A stretch of 64,000 bases of DNA from Hanleya hanleyi (lineage: Eukaryota; Mollusca; Polyplacophora; Lepidopleurida; Hanleyidae): contig JAVTVY010037208.1 in the NCBI GenBank assembly GCA_036873755.1, forward strand, positions 62,001-126,000, given 5' to 3'. A program made the position numbers and the translations under genes. The notes below the pieces were generated by a model. That model saw nothing but the letters and a program-made list of their open reading frames with translations, made no database searches and was not told the origin of the DNA. Of this stretch, positions 10,871 through 23,100 are shown piece by piece; the stretch's first letter is position 1; each line of letters opens with the position of its first letter.

Positions 10871-12589
10871 ACTGGTTATAAATTTTCACTGTGACGTCAC
10901 TCGCGGACTACTTTGCTGTCAGCAAATCGCACGTGCTGCAAGCGCTGTCAGTCTGGTATCCTGCACTTTAGTAACGATGACATCCACCAGATCTCAAGAA
11001 TTTTATCAGCTTTATATCTCAAATAAACGATTTTCATGCCGACCCATCAGTCAACTCCCCCCCCCCCTTCGGCAGAAAAGCAAGGTCGATCCTGTGTAGA
11101 GTCTGGCTTGTCTCGCTGTCTGCACTCGGGCAGGACTTACATACTGGTTTCTCGTTGACCTCCCTGGTTTCACACGGTGTTTGTCTTTGCACAGAATATT
11201 CTCATTTCAAATCAAATCCGCATTCGCCCTTGATTTAGTTCATGTCTACCCAAATAGCACTATTTTGATTTAGCAAAATCGAATTGTTACGATTATAGCC
11301 AGATTTAGATTTACCGGTCGTGTGTGGTTGTTGTTGTGTGGAGCTTCGACGGTGGTGAGATCCTGCGGAGTTATTGTGATTTTGCCGATTCTTAATGAAT
11401 ACTCACTGACAATAGTTCACTGTCGTTGAATTAAGTTGTTTTTCATGTTTTCTCATCAACTTTGGTGCGACATTTTCAAGATATGACCCCAATTTCGAGC
11501 CTTCAACTGAGGAATGTGTTTTATTTTCCGCACTAGTTCGTGTTGCACTCTGCACTGCCCTGGCCCTGCACTGTCGAACTGCAGTCAAGTCGTGCATGTG
11601 TAGGTGCACGCGTACATGACGAGTCGGTCCCATTATCGCCATTGCGGGTATTTCTTGTTCATTTTATGCCTTTTTGTGTTTTATTTCCTGTCAAAATCTG
11701 GTCATTAAAGGCATAATAACATACAAATCCTTCCCAAATATTTAGCTTGTTTTTCTTTGGCGCATAAACCTTGTGGAGGTTCGGTCAATTGCCTCATCAC
11801 TGTGACCACGGTGACATGTATTTGTGTGCTGTGACGTCATTTGTCATATCATCACAGTGATGATATATTTGATATCATCACTCCGTGAAAATATCGCTTT
11901 TTTTCGATTGATAATTTTCACTATCTCATCGCCAAGTATATAATAAAATAAAATGTAGAAATCGAGAGCTCAAAACCTATAGGCAGGAACAAAACTTTTG
12001 AGACAGTACACTTGTCCCTCATTATAACACAGTTCATAGGGTTTCTCTATAGCACGGCCATTGTTGTGTCTCCTATAAACATAATGTGCAACATGAATGC
12101 TGCTGCAATGAAACCTCGCTATCGTATGACACACCTGCAGTGCGGTTGTTATTTTGTCCCCGAACTTCAGTGTTATAATAAGCATGATAAGGGGGCAAGT
12201 ATATTTTGAACGATCACAAATTGAACTTGTTCCATAAAGCCTGGTGTAACAGATATTCTATTTGATTCATCAATGCATTCTACTTTTACTTTTTTTCATT
12301 CAGTATACGTGCTGGGTGTATGGCATTACCTCCCTTGTTAAACATCCGCCAAGTGATGCAGGCTCGTCAGTGTTCTGCAGTGTGGTCAGCGAAAGATGAA
12401 CTTCCTGTGAGTTGTGTGAAACAGTCTCCTAGAATATGTATTGGAGGCAAAATCCTCGCTAGTTGGTTGATGTAAAGTACCTATAAATTCCATTAAATGA
12501 TCTGTATAATGGTCATAGTTTATTGAAAGAAATAAAAGCCCTATAGAATACTGACTGTTACAAGTATATTTATCGTTCAGCAATATTAT
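10871..12589. other. No supported gene
   Basis: A mixed-composition stretch with a 13-C run near 11057 and a dyad around TATCATCACAGTGATGATA near 11850-11870. The minus-strand frame 11403-11642 is open for 79 codons but has no recognised domain. The CRE-like TGACGTCA motifs at 10891 and 11832 may be chance. Nothing firm. Confidence 0.4.
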
Positions 12590-15232
12590 CTGTTGGGTGT
12601 TCATGTCCCTGTTTGTGTCCATGTCCATGTTGGTGTTGGTGTCCATATCCATGTTGGTGTCCATCTTCCGGCAGGGGTCTATGTCTATGTTGGTGTCCGT
12701 GTCTCTGTGCCCAAGTCCATTTTGGTGTCCCTGTCCATTTCCATGTTGGTGTCCATCTTCCGGCAGGTGTCTACATGTATGTCCATCTTGGTGTCCGTGT
12801 CTCTGTGTCCATGTTGGTGTCCCTGTCCATGTCCATGTTGGTGTCCGTATCCATGTTGGTGTCCATCTTGTTGGTCCATCTTCCTGCAGGTGTCTATGTC
12901 CCCGTCCCTGTTGGTGTCCCTGTCCCTGTTGGTGTCCATGTCCCTGTTGGTGTCCCTGTCCATGTTGGTGTCCCTGTCCCTGTTGGTCCATCTTCCTGCA
13001 GGTGTCTATGCCCCTGTCTCTGTTGGTGTCCCTGTCCCTGCTGGTGGTCCTGCCCCTGTTGGTGTCTATGTTCATGTTGGTGTCCATGTTCATGTTGGTG
13101 TCCATCTTCCTGCAGGTGTCTACGTCCCTGTTGGTCCATCTTCCTGCAGGTGTCTATGTCCCCGTCCCTGTCCCTGTTGGTGTCCCTGTCCCTGTTGGTG
13201 TCCCTGTCCCTGTTGGTGTCCATGTCCATGTCCCTGTTCATGTCCCTGTTGGTGTCCCTGTCCCTATCCTTGTCCCTGTTGGTGTCCCTGTCCATGTCCC
13301 TGTTGGTGTCCCAGTCCCTGTTGGTCCATCTTCCTGCGGGTGTCTATGCCCCTGTCTCTGTTGGTGTCCCTGTCCCTGTCCCTGCTGGTGGTCCTGCCCC
13401 TGTTGGTGTCCATGTCCCTATTGGTGTCCATGTTCATGTTGGTGTCCATCTTCCTGCAGGTGTCTACGCCCCTGTTGGTCCATCTTCCTGCAGGTGTCTA
13501 TGTCCCCGTCCCTGTCCCTGTTGGTCTCCCTGTCCCTGTTGGTGGTCCTGCCCCTGTTGGTGTCCATGTCCCTGCTCATGCCCCTATTGGTGTCCATGTT
13601 CATGTTGGTGTCCATCTTCCTGCAGGTGTCCCTGTCCCTATTGGTGTCCATGTCCCTGTTGGTCCATCTTCCTGCAGGTGTCTATGTCCCTGTCCCTGTT
13701 GGTGTCCATGTCCCTGTTGGTGTCCATGTCCCTGTTGGTGTCCATGTCTCTGTTGGTGTCCATGTCCCTGTTGGTGTCCATCTTCCTGCGGGTGTCTCTG
13801 TCCCTGTTGGTGTCTCTGTCCCTGTTGGTGTCCATGTCCCTGTTGGTGGCCATGTTCATGTTGGTGTCCATCTTCCTGCAGGTGTCCCTGTCCCTATTGG
13901 TGTCCATGTCCCTGTTGGTCCATCTTCCTGCAGGTGTCTTATGTCCCTGTCCCTGTTGGTGTCCATGTCCCTGTTGGTGTCCATCTTCCTGTTGGTGTCC
14001 ATGTCCCTGTTGGTCCATCTTCCTGCAGGTGTCTCTGTCCCTGTTGGTGTCCATGCCCCTATTGGTGTCCATGTTCATGTTGGTGTCCATCTTCCTGCAG
14101 GTGTCCCTGTCCCTATTGGTGTCCATGTCCCTGTTGGTCCATCTTCCTGCAGGTGTCTATGTCCCTGTCCCTGTTGGTGTCCCTGTCCCTGTTGGTGTCC
14201 ATGTCCCTGTTGGTGTCCATGTCTCTGTTGGTGTCCATGTCCCTGTTGGTGTCCATCTTCCTGCGGGTGTCTATGTCCCTGTTGGTGTCCATGTCTCTGT
14301 TGGTGTCCATGTCCCTGTTGGTCCATCTTCCTGCAGGTGTCTATGTCCCTGTCCCTGTTGGTGTCCATGTCCCTGTTGGTGTCCATGTCCCTGTTGGTGT
14401 CCATGTCCCTGTTGGTGTCCATCTTCCTGCGGGTGTCTATGTCCCTGTTGGTGTCTCTGTCCCTGTTGGTGTCCATGTCCATGTCCATGTCCCTGTCCCT
14501 GTTGCTGTCCCTGTCCCTATCCTTGTCCCTTTGGTGTCCATGTCCATGTCCCTGTTGGTGTCCCTGTCCCTATCCTTGTCCCTGTTGGTGTCCCTGTCCA
14601 TGTCCCTGTTGGTGTCCCTGTCCCTGTTGGTCCATCTTCATGCAGGTGTCTATGCCCCTGTCTCTGTTGGTGTCCCTGTCCCTGCTGGTGGTCCTGCCCC
14701 TGTTGGTGTCTATGTCCCCGTCCCTGTTGGTCTCCCTGTCCCTGTTGGTGGTCCTGCCCCTGTTGGTGTCCATGTCCCTGCTCATGTCCCTATTGGTGTC
14801 CATGTTCATGTTGGTGTCCATCTTCCTGCAGGTGTCCCTGTCCCTATTGGTGTCCATGTCCCTGTTGGTCCATCTTCCTGCAGGTGTCTATGTCCCTGTC
14901 CCTGTTGGTGTCCATGTCCCTGTTGGTGTCCATGTCTCTGTTGGTGTCCATGTCCCTGTTGGTGTCCATCTTCCTGCGGGTGTCTATGTCCCTGTTGGTG
15001 TCTCTGTCCCTGTTGGTGGCCATGTCCATGTCCCTGTCCCTATCCTTGTCCCTTTGGTGTCCATGTCCATGTCCCTGTTCATGTCCCTGTTGGTGTCCCT
15101 GTCCCTATCCTTGTCCCTGTTGGTGTCCATGTCCCTGTTGGTGTCCCTGTCCCTATCCTTGTCCCTGTTGGTGTCCCTGTCCATGTCCCTGTTGGTGTCC
15201 ATCTTCTTGCAGGTGTCCTTGTCCCTGTTTAG
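12590..15232 (+). repeat. 2.6-kb minisatellite of hexamer-based ~18-bp units
   Basis: The whole interval is built from the hexamers TGTCCC, TGTTGG and TGTCCA, giving an 18-bp core (TGTCCCTGTTGGTGTCCA). Interspersed spacer phrases contain CATCTTCCTGCAGGTGTCTA. Larger blocks repeat, for example around 13577-13690, 14045-14155 and 14785-14890. The core contains no plus-strand stop, so three overlapping plus frames stay open for about 880-920 codons. Each of these frames moves between VPVGVH, CPCWCP and LSLLVS phases. That shows no single frame has been maintained, so this is non-coding. The minus strand reads MDTNRD/GHQQGQ repeats for the same reason. Confidence 0.92.
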
Positions 15233-15234
15233 AT

Positions 15235-15533
15235 AGAAGTAAAGCAACGGGTGGTTCAATGCATTTTGCTGAGAAGCAACAGGAACTTGATAATGTGATG
15301 TCTAGTACTGTAGTATCACTTCTCTTTATTGCACCATGTAAGCATCCTGTCTGTGTCTTGCGTGCTGTCCTCAGTGTTTTATAGGGTGGATGGAGGGTGT
15401 CTGGTTCCATGCTGCTCAGAGATTTCTTCTTCGATGTAGCAGGAACGCAACTTGGTTGGGTGATGCTTAGTTGGTTCATCGCGATATAGCTGAAATATTG
15501 ATGAAAGTGACGTTAAATTCTATTCACTCACCC
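15235..15533 (+). mobile_element. Dispersed SINE-tailed repeat, copy 1
   Basis: Shares about 290 bp with 54815-55112, including AGAAGCAACAGGAACTTGAT, GGGTGGATGGAGGGTGTCTG and GTGCTTAGTTGGTTC-like words. It ends with the tail GCTGAAATATTGATGAAAG...TTCACTCAC. The tail is the same as in the tRNA-derived SINE at 35236-35574, but no A or B box is seen here. It begins immediately after the minisatellite. Confidence 0.7.
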
Positions 15534-16026
15534 TAGAAGTAAAGCAGTTCAAGCATTGGGGCTGTGGGCTATTGTAGTGGCCAGAGCTAAACATGCTAAA
15601 GGGGTTTGGTCTGTGCCATATTTTAGTGCCCAGAGCTAAAGAAAACATGACTGACCATGTCCCACTGCAGGTTTGAAGGAACCTGAAATATCAGTTCTTT
15701 GACTTTTTACCTGAAACTTAATCTTAAATAGAATGTTTGATGACTGCACCTTATTATTGTCCACAGCTAAAGAAAATATTACTGATAATGTTCAACTGAA
15801 GTTTGTCCCCCATCACCTTTCCCACATCATCATGATCATGTAGGACTGATTTCAAGTTAGGGACTGCTGAGATATGAAAGTTTTAAGTTTTACCTTCTCA
15901 TCATTTAATACCCCTATAAACAAAGTTCAGAGGGCAAGTTTTATGGGTATACATAGTGCATTCTATAAAGTTTAGGAATACAGTTTAGTTTATAGAATAC
16001 ATTGTGGATTCTATAAACAAAGTTCA
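15534..16026. other. No gene; degenerate short repeats
   Basis: Three loose copies of 'gcccagagctaaagaaaa.atgact' occur between 15570 and 15800. From 15910 there are copies of the 'ctataaacaaagttca' word that becomes a regular tandem repeat after 16650. Confidence 0.5.
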
Positions 16027-16640
16027 AGGTGTGAAATGGCTAAAGCAGCCCTAGATAATGAGGTTGATCTTGTTGGAATCCCATGTAGCGATTTCAGACC
16101 CTCTATCTGTGCTTATGTGAGAAAGCTTTTTCGATCTTTATGAGATGCTGTGGATAATAACAAACTTCAAAAAACTGTAGGATATATTCATCTGAGTAGC
16201 CAGAAATGCTTCGATCAAGCCATGATCAGGCGATGTAGAATTGTTCATACACGATTACCTCACAAACATTTACTAAAAAAGGAATCGGCCCCAAGATGTA
16301 TTCCATGCCACAAAGATCTCTCAGTAAAATATATTATGATCGACTGTATAGATTTTAAGATTGTGAGAGATTCTTTTTATCAAGCAGCTACTTCAGAAGA
16401 TCTTTTTAGTCGGGTAAACATGGTAAATGAAGACTGTATTTTAGGTTATTTGAGAGAAATTGGTTTGTTGCATAAGTTTAAATGTGTACATATTCATGTT
16501 TTTTTGGTGTGTTGTGTTGATCATGTTGATTGCTTCTGGATTGCTGTGTTGTTGACTTGTTTTTGTTGGAATGCTTAGAATTTTGTTTGAACCTAAATAG
16601 ATAAAATATTGCTGAACGTGACATTAAACCTTAATTCTCT
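16027..16640 (+). pseudogene. 3' end of a LINE ORF2 (Jockey/CR1-like) plus 3' tail
   Basis: One frame runs from about 16027 to 16578 with a single internal TGA at 16141-16143. The visible motifs are RCRIVHTRLPHKHLLKKE, then a C-x2-C pair (CIPCHKDLSV), IMIDCIDFKIVRDSFY and GYLREIGLLHKF. This order is the familiar C-terminal end of many Jockey/CR1-group non-LTR retrotransposon polyproteins, after reverse transcriptase and RNase H. Everything upstream (endonuclease, reverse transcriptase) is missing, as expected from 5' truncation during target-primed reverse transcription. The 3' part ends AAAATATTGCTGAACGTGAC, ATTAAACC, then a TCTCTC run at about 16640. A similar tail is at 48955-49015. The clade is inferred from memory of the motif order. 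Confidence 0.75.
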
Positions 16641-16649
16641 CTCTTGCTG

Positions 16650-16985
16650 GATTCTGTAAACAAACTTTAGGGGATATACCTACTGGATTCTATAAACAAA
16701 GTTCAGGGGATATACCTACTGGATTCTATAAACAAAGTTCAGGGGATATACATGTACCTACTAGATCCTGTAAACAACATTTACGGGTGTTCATGTACAT
16801 ACATGTACATACATGTACTGGATTCTGTGAACTTCTTGATAGGCATTTAAAACATAACTTGTGTTATATATAAACAAAGTTCAAGAGGTATACATGCTGG
16901 ATTCTGTAATCAAAGTTTAGGAATATACATCAACAACAACAATATATCATTTACAAACTGGAGTCTGTGAACAAAGTTGATACTG
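16650..16985 (+). repeat. Tandem repeat, ~36-50 bp unit
   Basis: The unit is 'ctggattctataaacaaagttcaggggatatacctac'. Copies at about 16676, 16718 and 16760 are nearly identical; later copies diverge and are interrupted by ACATGTAC words. Single earlier copies lie at 15910-16025, so the LINE fragment sits inside this repeat. Confidence 0.75.
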
Positions 16986-17865
16986 GATTCAGGCTTGGGT
17001 CTATCCAAAATTTTATTTAAAATAAAAATAAGGACTTTACTAGATTCTTTCCAAACATATGTGGCTATCATGTGAGAAAATTTATTTTCCGTCCATATGT
17101 GCAATAGGTGATGCCACCTGGAAATTTTGTTAACACACGATTACAGATTGATTTGTGAATACCTTGCCACAAGATTCTGCTTGTGATTGTGTTTATCCAC
17201 ATTAGCCCATAGGTGTCAGCACCTTGAGGCAAATGTGAAATCGAGTTACTAAATAAAAGAAATTGATTGATTTAACCGGTTCTCTTCAAATTTAGTTTGC
17301 GGATACATGTATTTGCCACAAGATGTCCCTTGAGATTGCATTCTGTCCACATACATCCATATATGGTGTTAGTTAGGGTTAGGGTAGCCCTAACCCTGTC
17401 CACATACATCTGAATATGGTGTTAGTTAATGAAGGCTAAAATGGAATTAATTTCTTTAGAAATGGAGTGAATGTGAAGGTTTCGACATCCGAAAGGGATG
17501 GCTCCTTCAGGTAATCAATCGACTCTAGTTTCTGTACAAATGTCCCGTTGTACAAAGCCAGGAATGTTTGATCTTCTTGATATTGCTCAGCTTGCAATGC
17601 AAAATATTACCCTATTTCGTCTAATTATTCAGATGGCAAAAGTTAACTTCAGGCATCTGCAGAGAGAAATTCTGCTAACATTCTACAATTTGACTAGCTT
17701 TCTTTTCAGTTCTTGGGATAAATAACATATTCATGCCACAGTATTTATCCCCAGTTGACATAAGTATACAAAAGCTGTTCTAAAAATTAGAAGAAATACG
17801 GTAATGCAGAGTGAATAGTTCACATGTACACATGGAATGAGTATCTATAACCAATAGTGCAAGTA
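16986..17865. other. No supported gene; old repeat remnants
   Basis: 17040-17360 resembles the ~95-bp family at 1330-1815 (CCTTGCCACAAGATTCTGCT). GTCCACATACATC and ATATGGTGTTAGTTA occur twice (about 17347 and 17399), around a head-to-head TTAGGG/CCCTAA stretch. The plus frame 17498-17725 has no recognised domain. Confidence 0.45.
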
Positions 17866-18985
17866 CGATCAGAATGACAGGAGATACTATTATGGAACGT
17901 GGAGAGATGATCAGGCTGACAGGAGATTCTATTATAGAACTTTGATCATGTACAAGTATGATCAGGCTGACAGGAGATTCTGTTAAAGAACCCGACGATA
18001 CCAGTATGATTAGGCTGACGGGATATTCTGTTATAGAACCCGAAGAAAACAGTATCATCAGGCTGACAGGAGATTCTATTATAGAACCTGAGGATACCAG
18101 TATGATCAGGGTGACAGGAAATTCTGTTAAAAACCCGGGGATACCAGTATGATCAGGTTGACAAGAGATTGTATTATAGAACCTTGATCATGTACAAGTA
18201 TGATCAGGCTGACAGGAGATTCTGTTATAGAACCCGAGGATACCAGTATGATCAGGCTGACAGGAGATTCTATTATAGAACCGTGATCATGTACAAGTAT
18301 CATCAGGGTGACAGGAGATTCTATTATAGAACCTGAGGATACCAGAATGATCAGGCTGACGAGATTCTATTATAGAACCTGAGGATACCAGTATGATCAG
18401 GGTGACAGGAGATTCTGTTATAGAACCAAAGGATACCAGTATGATCAGGGTGACAGGAGATTCTGTTATAGAACCAAAGGATACCAGTAGGACCAGGCTG
18501 ACAGGAGATTCTATTATAGAACCTGAGGATACCAGAATGATCAGGCTGACAGGAGATTCTATTATAGAACCTGAGGATACCAGTATAATCAGGCTGACAG
18601 GAGATTCTATTATAGAACCTGAGGATACCAGTAGGACCAGGCTGACAGGAGATTCTAGTATGGAACCTGAGGATACCAGTATAATCAGGCTGACAGGAGA
18701 TTCTATTATAGAACCTGAGGATACCAGTATGATCAGGGTGGCAGGAGATGCTGTTATAGAACCTGTGGATACCAGAATGATCAGGGTGGCAGGAGATTCT
18801 ATTATAGAACCTGAGGATACCAGTATGATCAGGGTGACAGGAGATTCTGTTATAGACCGAAAGGATACCAGTATGATCAGGGTGACAGGAGATTCTGTTA
18901 TAGAACCTGAGGATACCAGTATGGTCAGGCTGACAGGAGATTCTGTTATAGATCCCGAGGATACTAGTATGATGGAGGGAGAACA
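17866..18985 (+). repeat. 48-bp unit section (first block)
   Basis: The unit is GATCAGGCTGACAGGAGATT followed by CTATTATAGAACCTGAGGAT and ACCAGTAT. In frame it reads MIRLTGDSIIEPEDTS. A few longer units carry TTGATCATGTACAAG. Compared with the 30-bp unit, it has 18 extra bases (TTCTATTATAGAACCTGA) inside an otherwise matching repeat. The block ends at a GATGGAGGGAGAACAAGTAT junction. Confidence 0.9.
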
Positions 18986-20110
18986 AGTATGATCAAGCTG
19001 ACAGGAGAGATTACCAGTATGATCAGGCTGACAGGAGAGAGTACCAGTATGACCAGGCTGACAGGAGAGATTATCAGTATGATCAGGCTGACAGGAGAGA
19101 TTAACAGTATGATCAGGCTGACAGGAGAGATTACCAGTATGATTAGGCTGACAGGAGAGATTACCAGTATGATCAGGCTGACAGGAGAGATCACCAGTAT
19201 GATCAGGCTGACAGGAGAGATTACCAGTATGATCAGGCTGACAAGAGAGAGTACCAGTATTATCAAACTGAGATTAGAGAGAGTACCCGTATGATCAGGC
19301 TGACAGTGAGGATACCAGTATAATCAGGCTGACAGGAGATTCTATTATAGAACCTGAGGATACCAGTAGGACCAGGCTGACAGGAGATTCTAGTATAGAA
19401 CCTGAGGATACCAGTATAATCAGGCTGACAGGAGATTCTATTATAGAACCTGAGGATACCAGTATGATCAGGGTGGCAGGAGATGCTGTTATAGAACCTG
19501 TGGATACCAGAATGATCAGGGTGGCAGGAGATTCTATTATAGAACCTGAGGATACCAGTATGATCAGGGTGACAGGAGATTCTGGTATAGACCCAAAGGA
19601 TACCAGTATGATCAGGGTGACAGGAGATTCTGTTATAGAACCTGAGGATACCAGTATGGTGAGGCTGACAGGAGATTCTGTTATAGATCCCGAGGATACC
19701 AGTATGATGGAGGGAGAACAAGTATGATCAAGCTGACAGGAGAGATTACCAGTATGATCAGGCTGACAGGAGAGATTACCAGTATGATCAGGCTGACAGG
19801 AGAGAGTACCAGTATGATCAGGCTGACAGGAGAGAGTACCAGTATGATCAGGCTGACAGGAGAGAGTACCAGTATGACCAGGCTGACAGGAGAGATTATC
19901 AGTATGATCAGGCTGACAGGAGAGATTAACAGTATGATCAGGCTGACAGGAGAGATTACCAGTATGATTAGGCTGACAGGAGAGATTACCAGTATGATCA
20001 GGCTGACAGGAGAGATCACCAGTATGATCAGGCTGACAGGAGAGATTACCAGTATGATCAGGCTGACAAGAGAGAGTACCAGTATTATCAAACTGAGATT
20101 AGAGAGAGTA
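18986..20110 (+). repeat. 30-bp unit section and duplicated 48+30 module
   Basis: From 18991 units are 30 bp (GATCAGGCTGACAGGAGAGA plus TTACCAGTAT). About 19300-19710 returns to 48-bp units, and 19726-20100 repeats the 30-bp run. The junction GGAGGGAGAACAAGTATGAT occurs in both modules, 735 bp apart, and CTGAGATTAGAGAGAGTACC occurs twice, 825 bp apart. The whole module was therefore duplicated and one copy gained or lost three 30-bp units. Confidence 0.88.
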
Positions 20111-23100
20111 CCCGTATGATCAGGCTGACAGTAGAGAGTACCAGTATGATCAGGCTGACAGGAGAGAGTACCAGTATGATCAGGCTGACAGGAGAGATTG
20201 CCAGTATGATCAGACTGACAGTAGAGATTGCCAGTATGATCAGACTGACAGTAGAGATTACCAGTATGATCAGGCTGACAGTAGAGAGTACCAGTATGAT
20301 CAGACTGACAGTAGAGATTACCAGTATGATCATACTGATAGTAGAGACAGTACCAGTATGATCAGACTGACAGTAGAGATTACCAGTATGATCAGACTGA
20401 CAGTAGAGAAAGTACCAGTATGATCAGACTGACAGTAGAGAAAGTACCAGTATGATCAGGCTGACAGTAGAGAAAGTACCAGTATGATCAGACTGACAGT
20501 AGAGAAAGTACCAGTATGATCAGACTGACTGTTGAGAGTATCAGTATGATCAGGATGGCAGTAGAGAGTATCCGTATGAGTAGGATGGCAGTAGACAGTA
20601 CCAGTATGATCATACTGATAGTAGAGACAGTACCAGTATGATCAGACTGATAGTAGAGAGATTACCAGTATGATCAGGCTGACAGTAGAGAGAGTACCAG
20701 TATGATCATACTGATAGTAGAGACAGTACCAGTATGATCAGACTGACAGTAGAGATTACCAGTATGATCAGACTGACAGTAGAGAGTACCAGTATGATCA
20801 GACTGACAGTAGAGAGTACCAGTATGATCAGACTGACAGTAGAGAGTACCAGTATGATCAGGCTGACAGTAGAGAGAGTACCAGTATGATCAGGCTGACA
20901 GGAGAGATTACCAGTATGATCAGACTGACAGTAGAGAAAGTACCAGTATGATCAGACTGGCAGTAGAGAAAGTACCAGTATGATCAGGCTGACAGTAGAG
21001 AAAGTACCAGTATGATCAGACTGACAGTAGAGAAAGTACCAGTATGATCAGACTGACAGTAGAGAGTATCAGTATGAGCAGGATGGCAGTAGACAGTACC
21101 AGTATGATCATACTGATAGTAGAGACAGTACCAGTATGATCAGACTGATAGTAGAGAGATTACCAGTATGATCAGGCTGACAGTAGAGAAAGTACCAGTA
21201 TGATCAGACTGACAGTAGAGAAAGTACCAGTATGATCAGACTGACAGTAGAGAGTACCAGTATGATCAGACTGACAGTAGAGAGTATCAGTATGAGCAGG
21301 ATGGCAGTAGACAGTACCAGCATGATCAGACTGACAGTAGAGATTACCAGTATGATCAGACTGACAGTAGAGAGTACCAGTATGAGCAGGATGGCAGTAG
21401 AGAGATTACCAGTATGATCAGGCTGACAGTAGAGAAAGTACCAGCATGATCAGACTGACAGTAGAGATTACCAGTATGACCAGACTGACAGTAGAGAGAT
21501 TACCAGTATGATCAGGCTGACAGTAGAGAAAGTACCAGTATGATCAGACTGACAGTAGAGAAAGTACCAGTATGATCAGACTGACAGTAGAGAGTACCAG
21601 TATGATCAGACTGACAGTAGAGAGATTACCAGTATGATCAGGCTGACAGTAGAGAAAGTACCAGTATGATCAGACTGACAGTAGAGAAAGTACCAGTATG
21701 ATCAGACTGACAGTAGAGAGTACCATTATGATCAGACTGACAGTAGAGAGTATCAGTATGAGCAGGATGGCAGTAGACAGTACCAGTATGATCAGACTGA
21801 CAGTAGAGATTACCAGTATGATCAGACTGACAGTAGAGAGTACCAGTATGATCAGACTGACAGTAGAGAAAGTACCAGTATGATCAGACTGACAGTAGAA
21901 AGTACCAGTATGATCAGAGTGACAGTAGAAAGTACCAGTATGATCAGAGTGACAGTAGAAAGTACCAGTATGATCAGACTGACAGTAGAGAGTATCAGTA
22001 TGAGCAGGATGGCAGTAGACAGTACCAGTATGATCAGACTGACAGTAGAGATTACCAGTATGATTAGACTGACAGTAGAGAGTACCAGTATGAGCAGGAT
22101 GGCAGTAGACAGTACCAGTGTGATCAGACTGACAGTAGAGATTACCAGTATGATCAGACTGACAGTAGAGAGTACCAGTATGATCAGACTGACAGTAGAG
22201 AAAGTACCAGTATGATCAGACTGACAGTAGAAAGTACCAGTATGATCAGAGTGACAGTAGAAAGTACCAGTATGATCAGACTGACAGTAGAAAGTACCAG
22301 TATGATCAGACTGACAGTAGAGAAAGTACCAGTATGATCAGACTGACAGTAGAGAAAGTACCAGTATGATCATACTGACAGTAGAGAGTACCAGTATGAT
22401 CAGACTGACAGTAGAGAAAGTACCAGTATGATCAGACTGACAGGCAGAGAAAGTACCAGTATGATCATACTGACAGTAGAGAGTACCAGTATGATCAGAC
22501 TGACAGTAGAGAAAGCAAATTCAGCAAGGATCATACTGACAGTAGAGAGTACCAGTATGATCAGACTGACAGTAGAGAAAGTACCAGCGTGATCAGACTG
22601 ACAGTAGAGAGTACCAGTATGATCAGACTGACAGTAGAGAAAGTACCAGTATGATCAGACTGACAGTAGAGTACCAGTATACCAGACTGACAGTAGAGAA
22701 AGTACCAGTGAAGGATCATACTGACAGTAGAGAGTACCAGTATGATCAGACTGACAGTAGAGAAAGTACCAGTATGATCATACTGACAGTAGAGAGTACC
22801 AGTATGATCAGACTGACAGTAGAGAAAGTACCAGTATGACCAGACTGACAGTAGAGAGTACCAGTATGATCAGACTGACAGTAGAGAAAGTACCAGTATG
22901 ATCAGACTGACAGTAGAGAGTACCAGTATGATCAGACTGACAGTAGAGAGTATCAGTATGATCAGGATGGCAGTAGAGAGTACCAGTATGATCAGACTGA
23001 CAGTAGAGAAAGTACCAGTATGATCAGACTGACAGTAGAGAATACCAGTATGATCAGACTGACAGTAGAGAGTATCAGTATGATCAGGATGGCAGTAGAG

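Noticed and set aside
11850..11870. A regulatory dyad (TATCATCACAGTGATGATA)
   Set aside because: A perfect short palindrome, but with no gene nearby and no known matching site; chance is adequate.
12593..15384. Three overlapping plus-strand frames of about 880-920 codons as giant proteins
   Set aside because: They are open only because the hexamer-based unit lacks stops; the reading switches phase repeatedly within each frame, and all three are equally open.
17498..17725. An upstream RMND5 exon
   Set aside because: The 75-codon frame does not resemble any RMND5 region I know and lacks matching splice phases.
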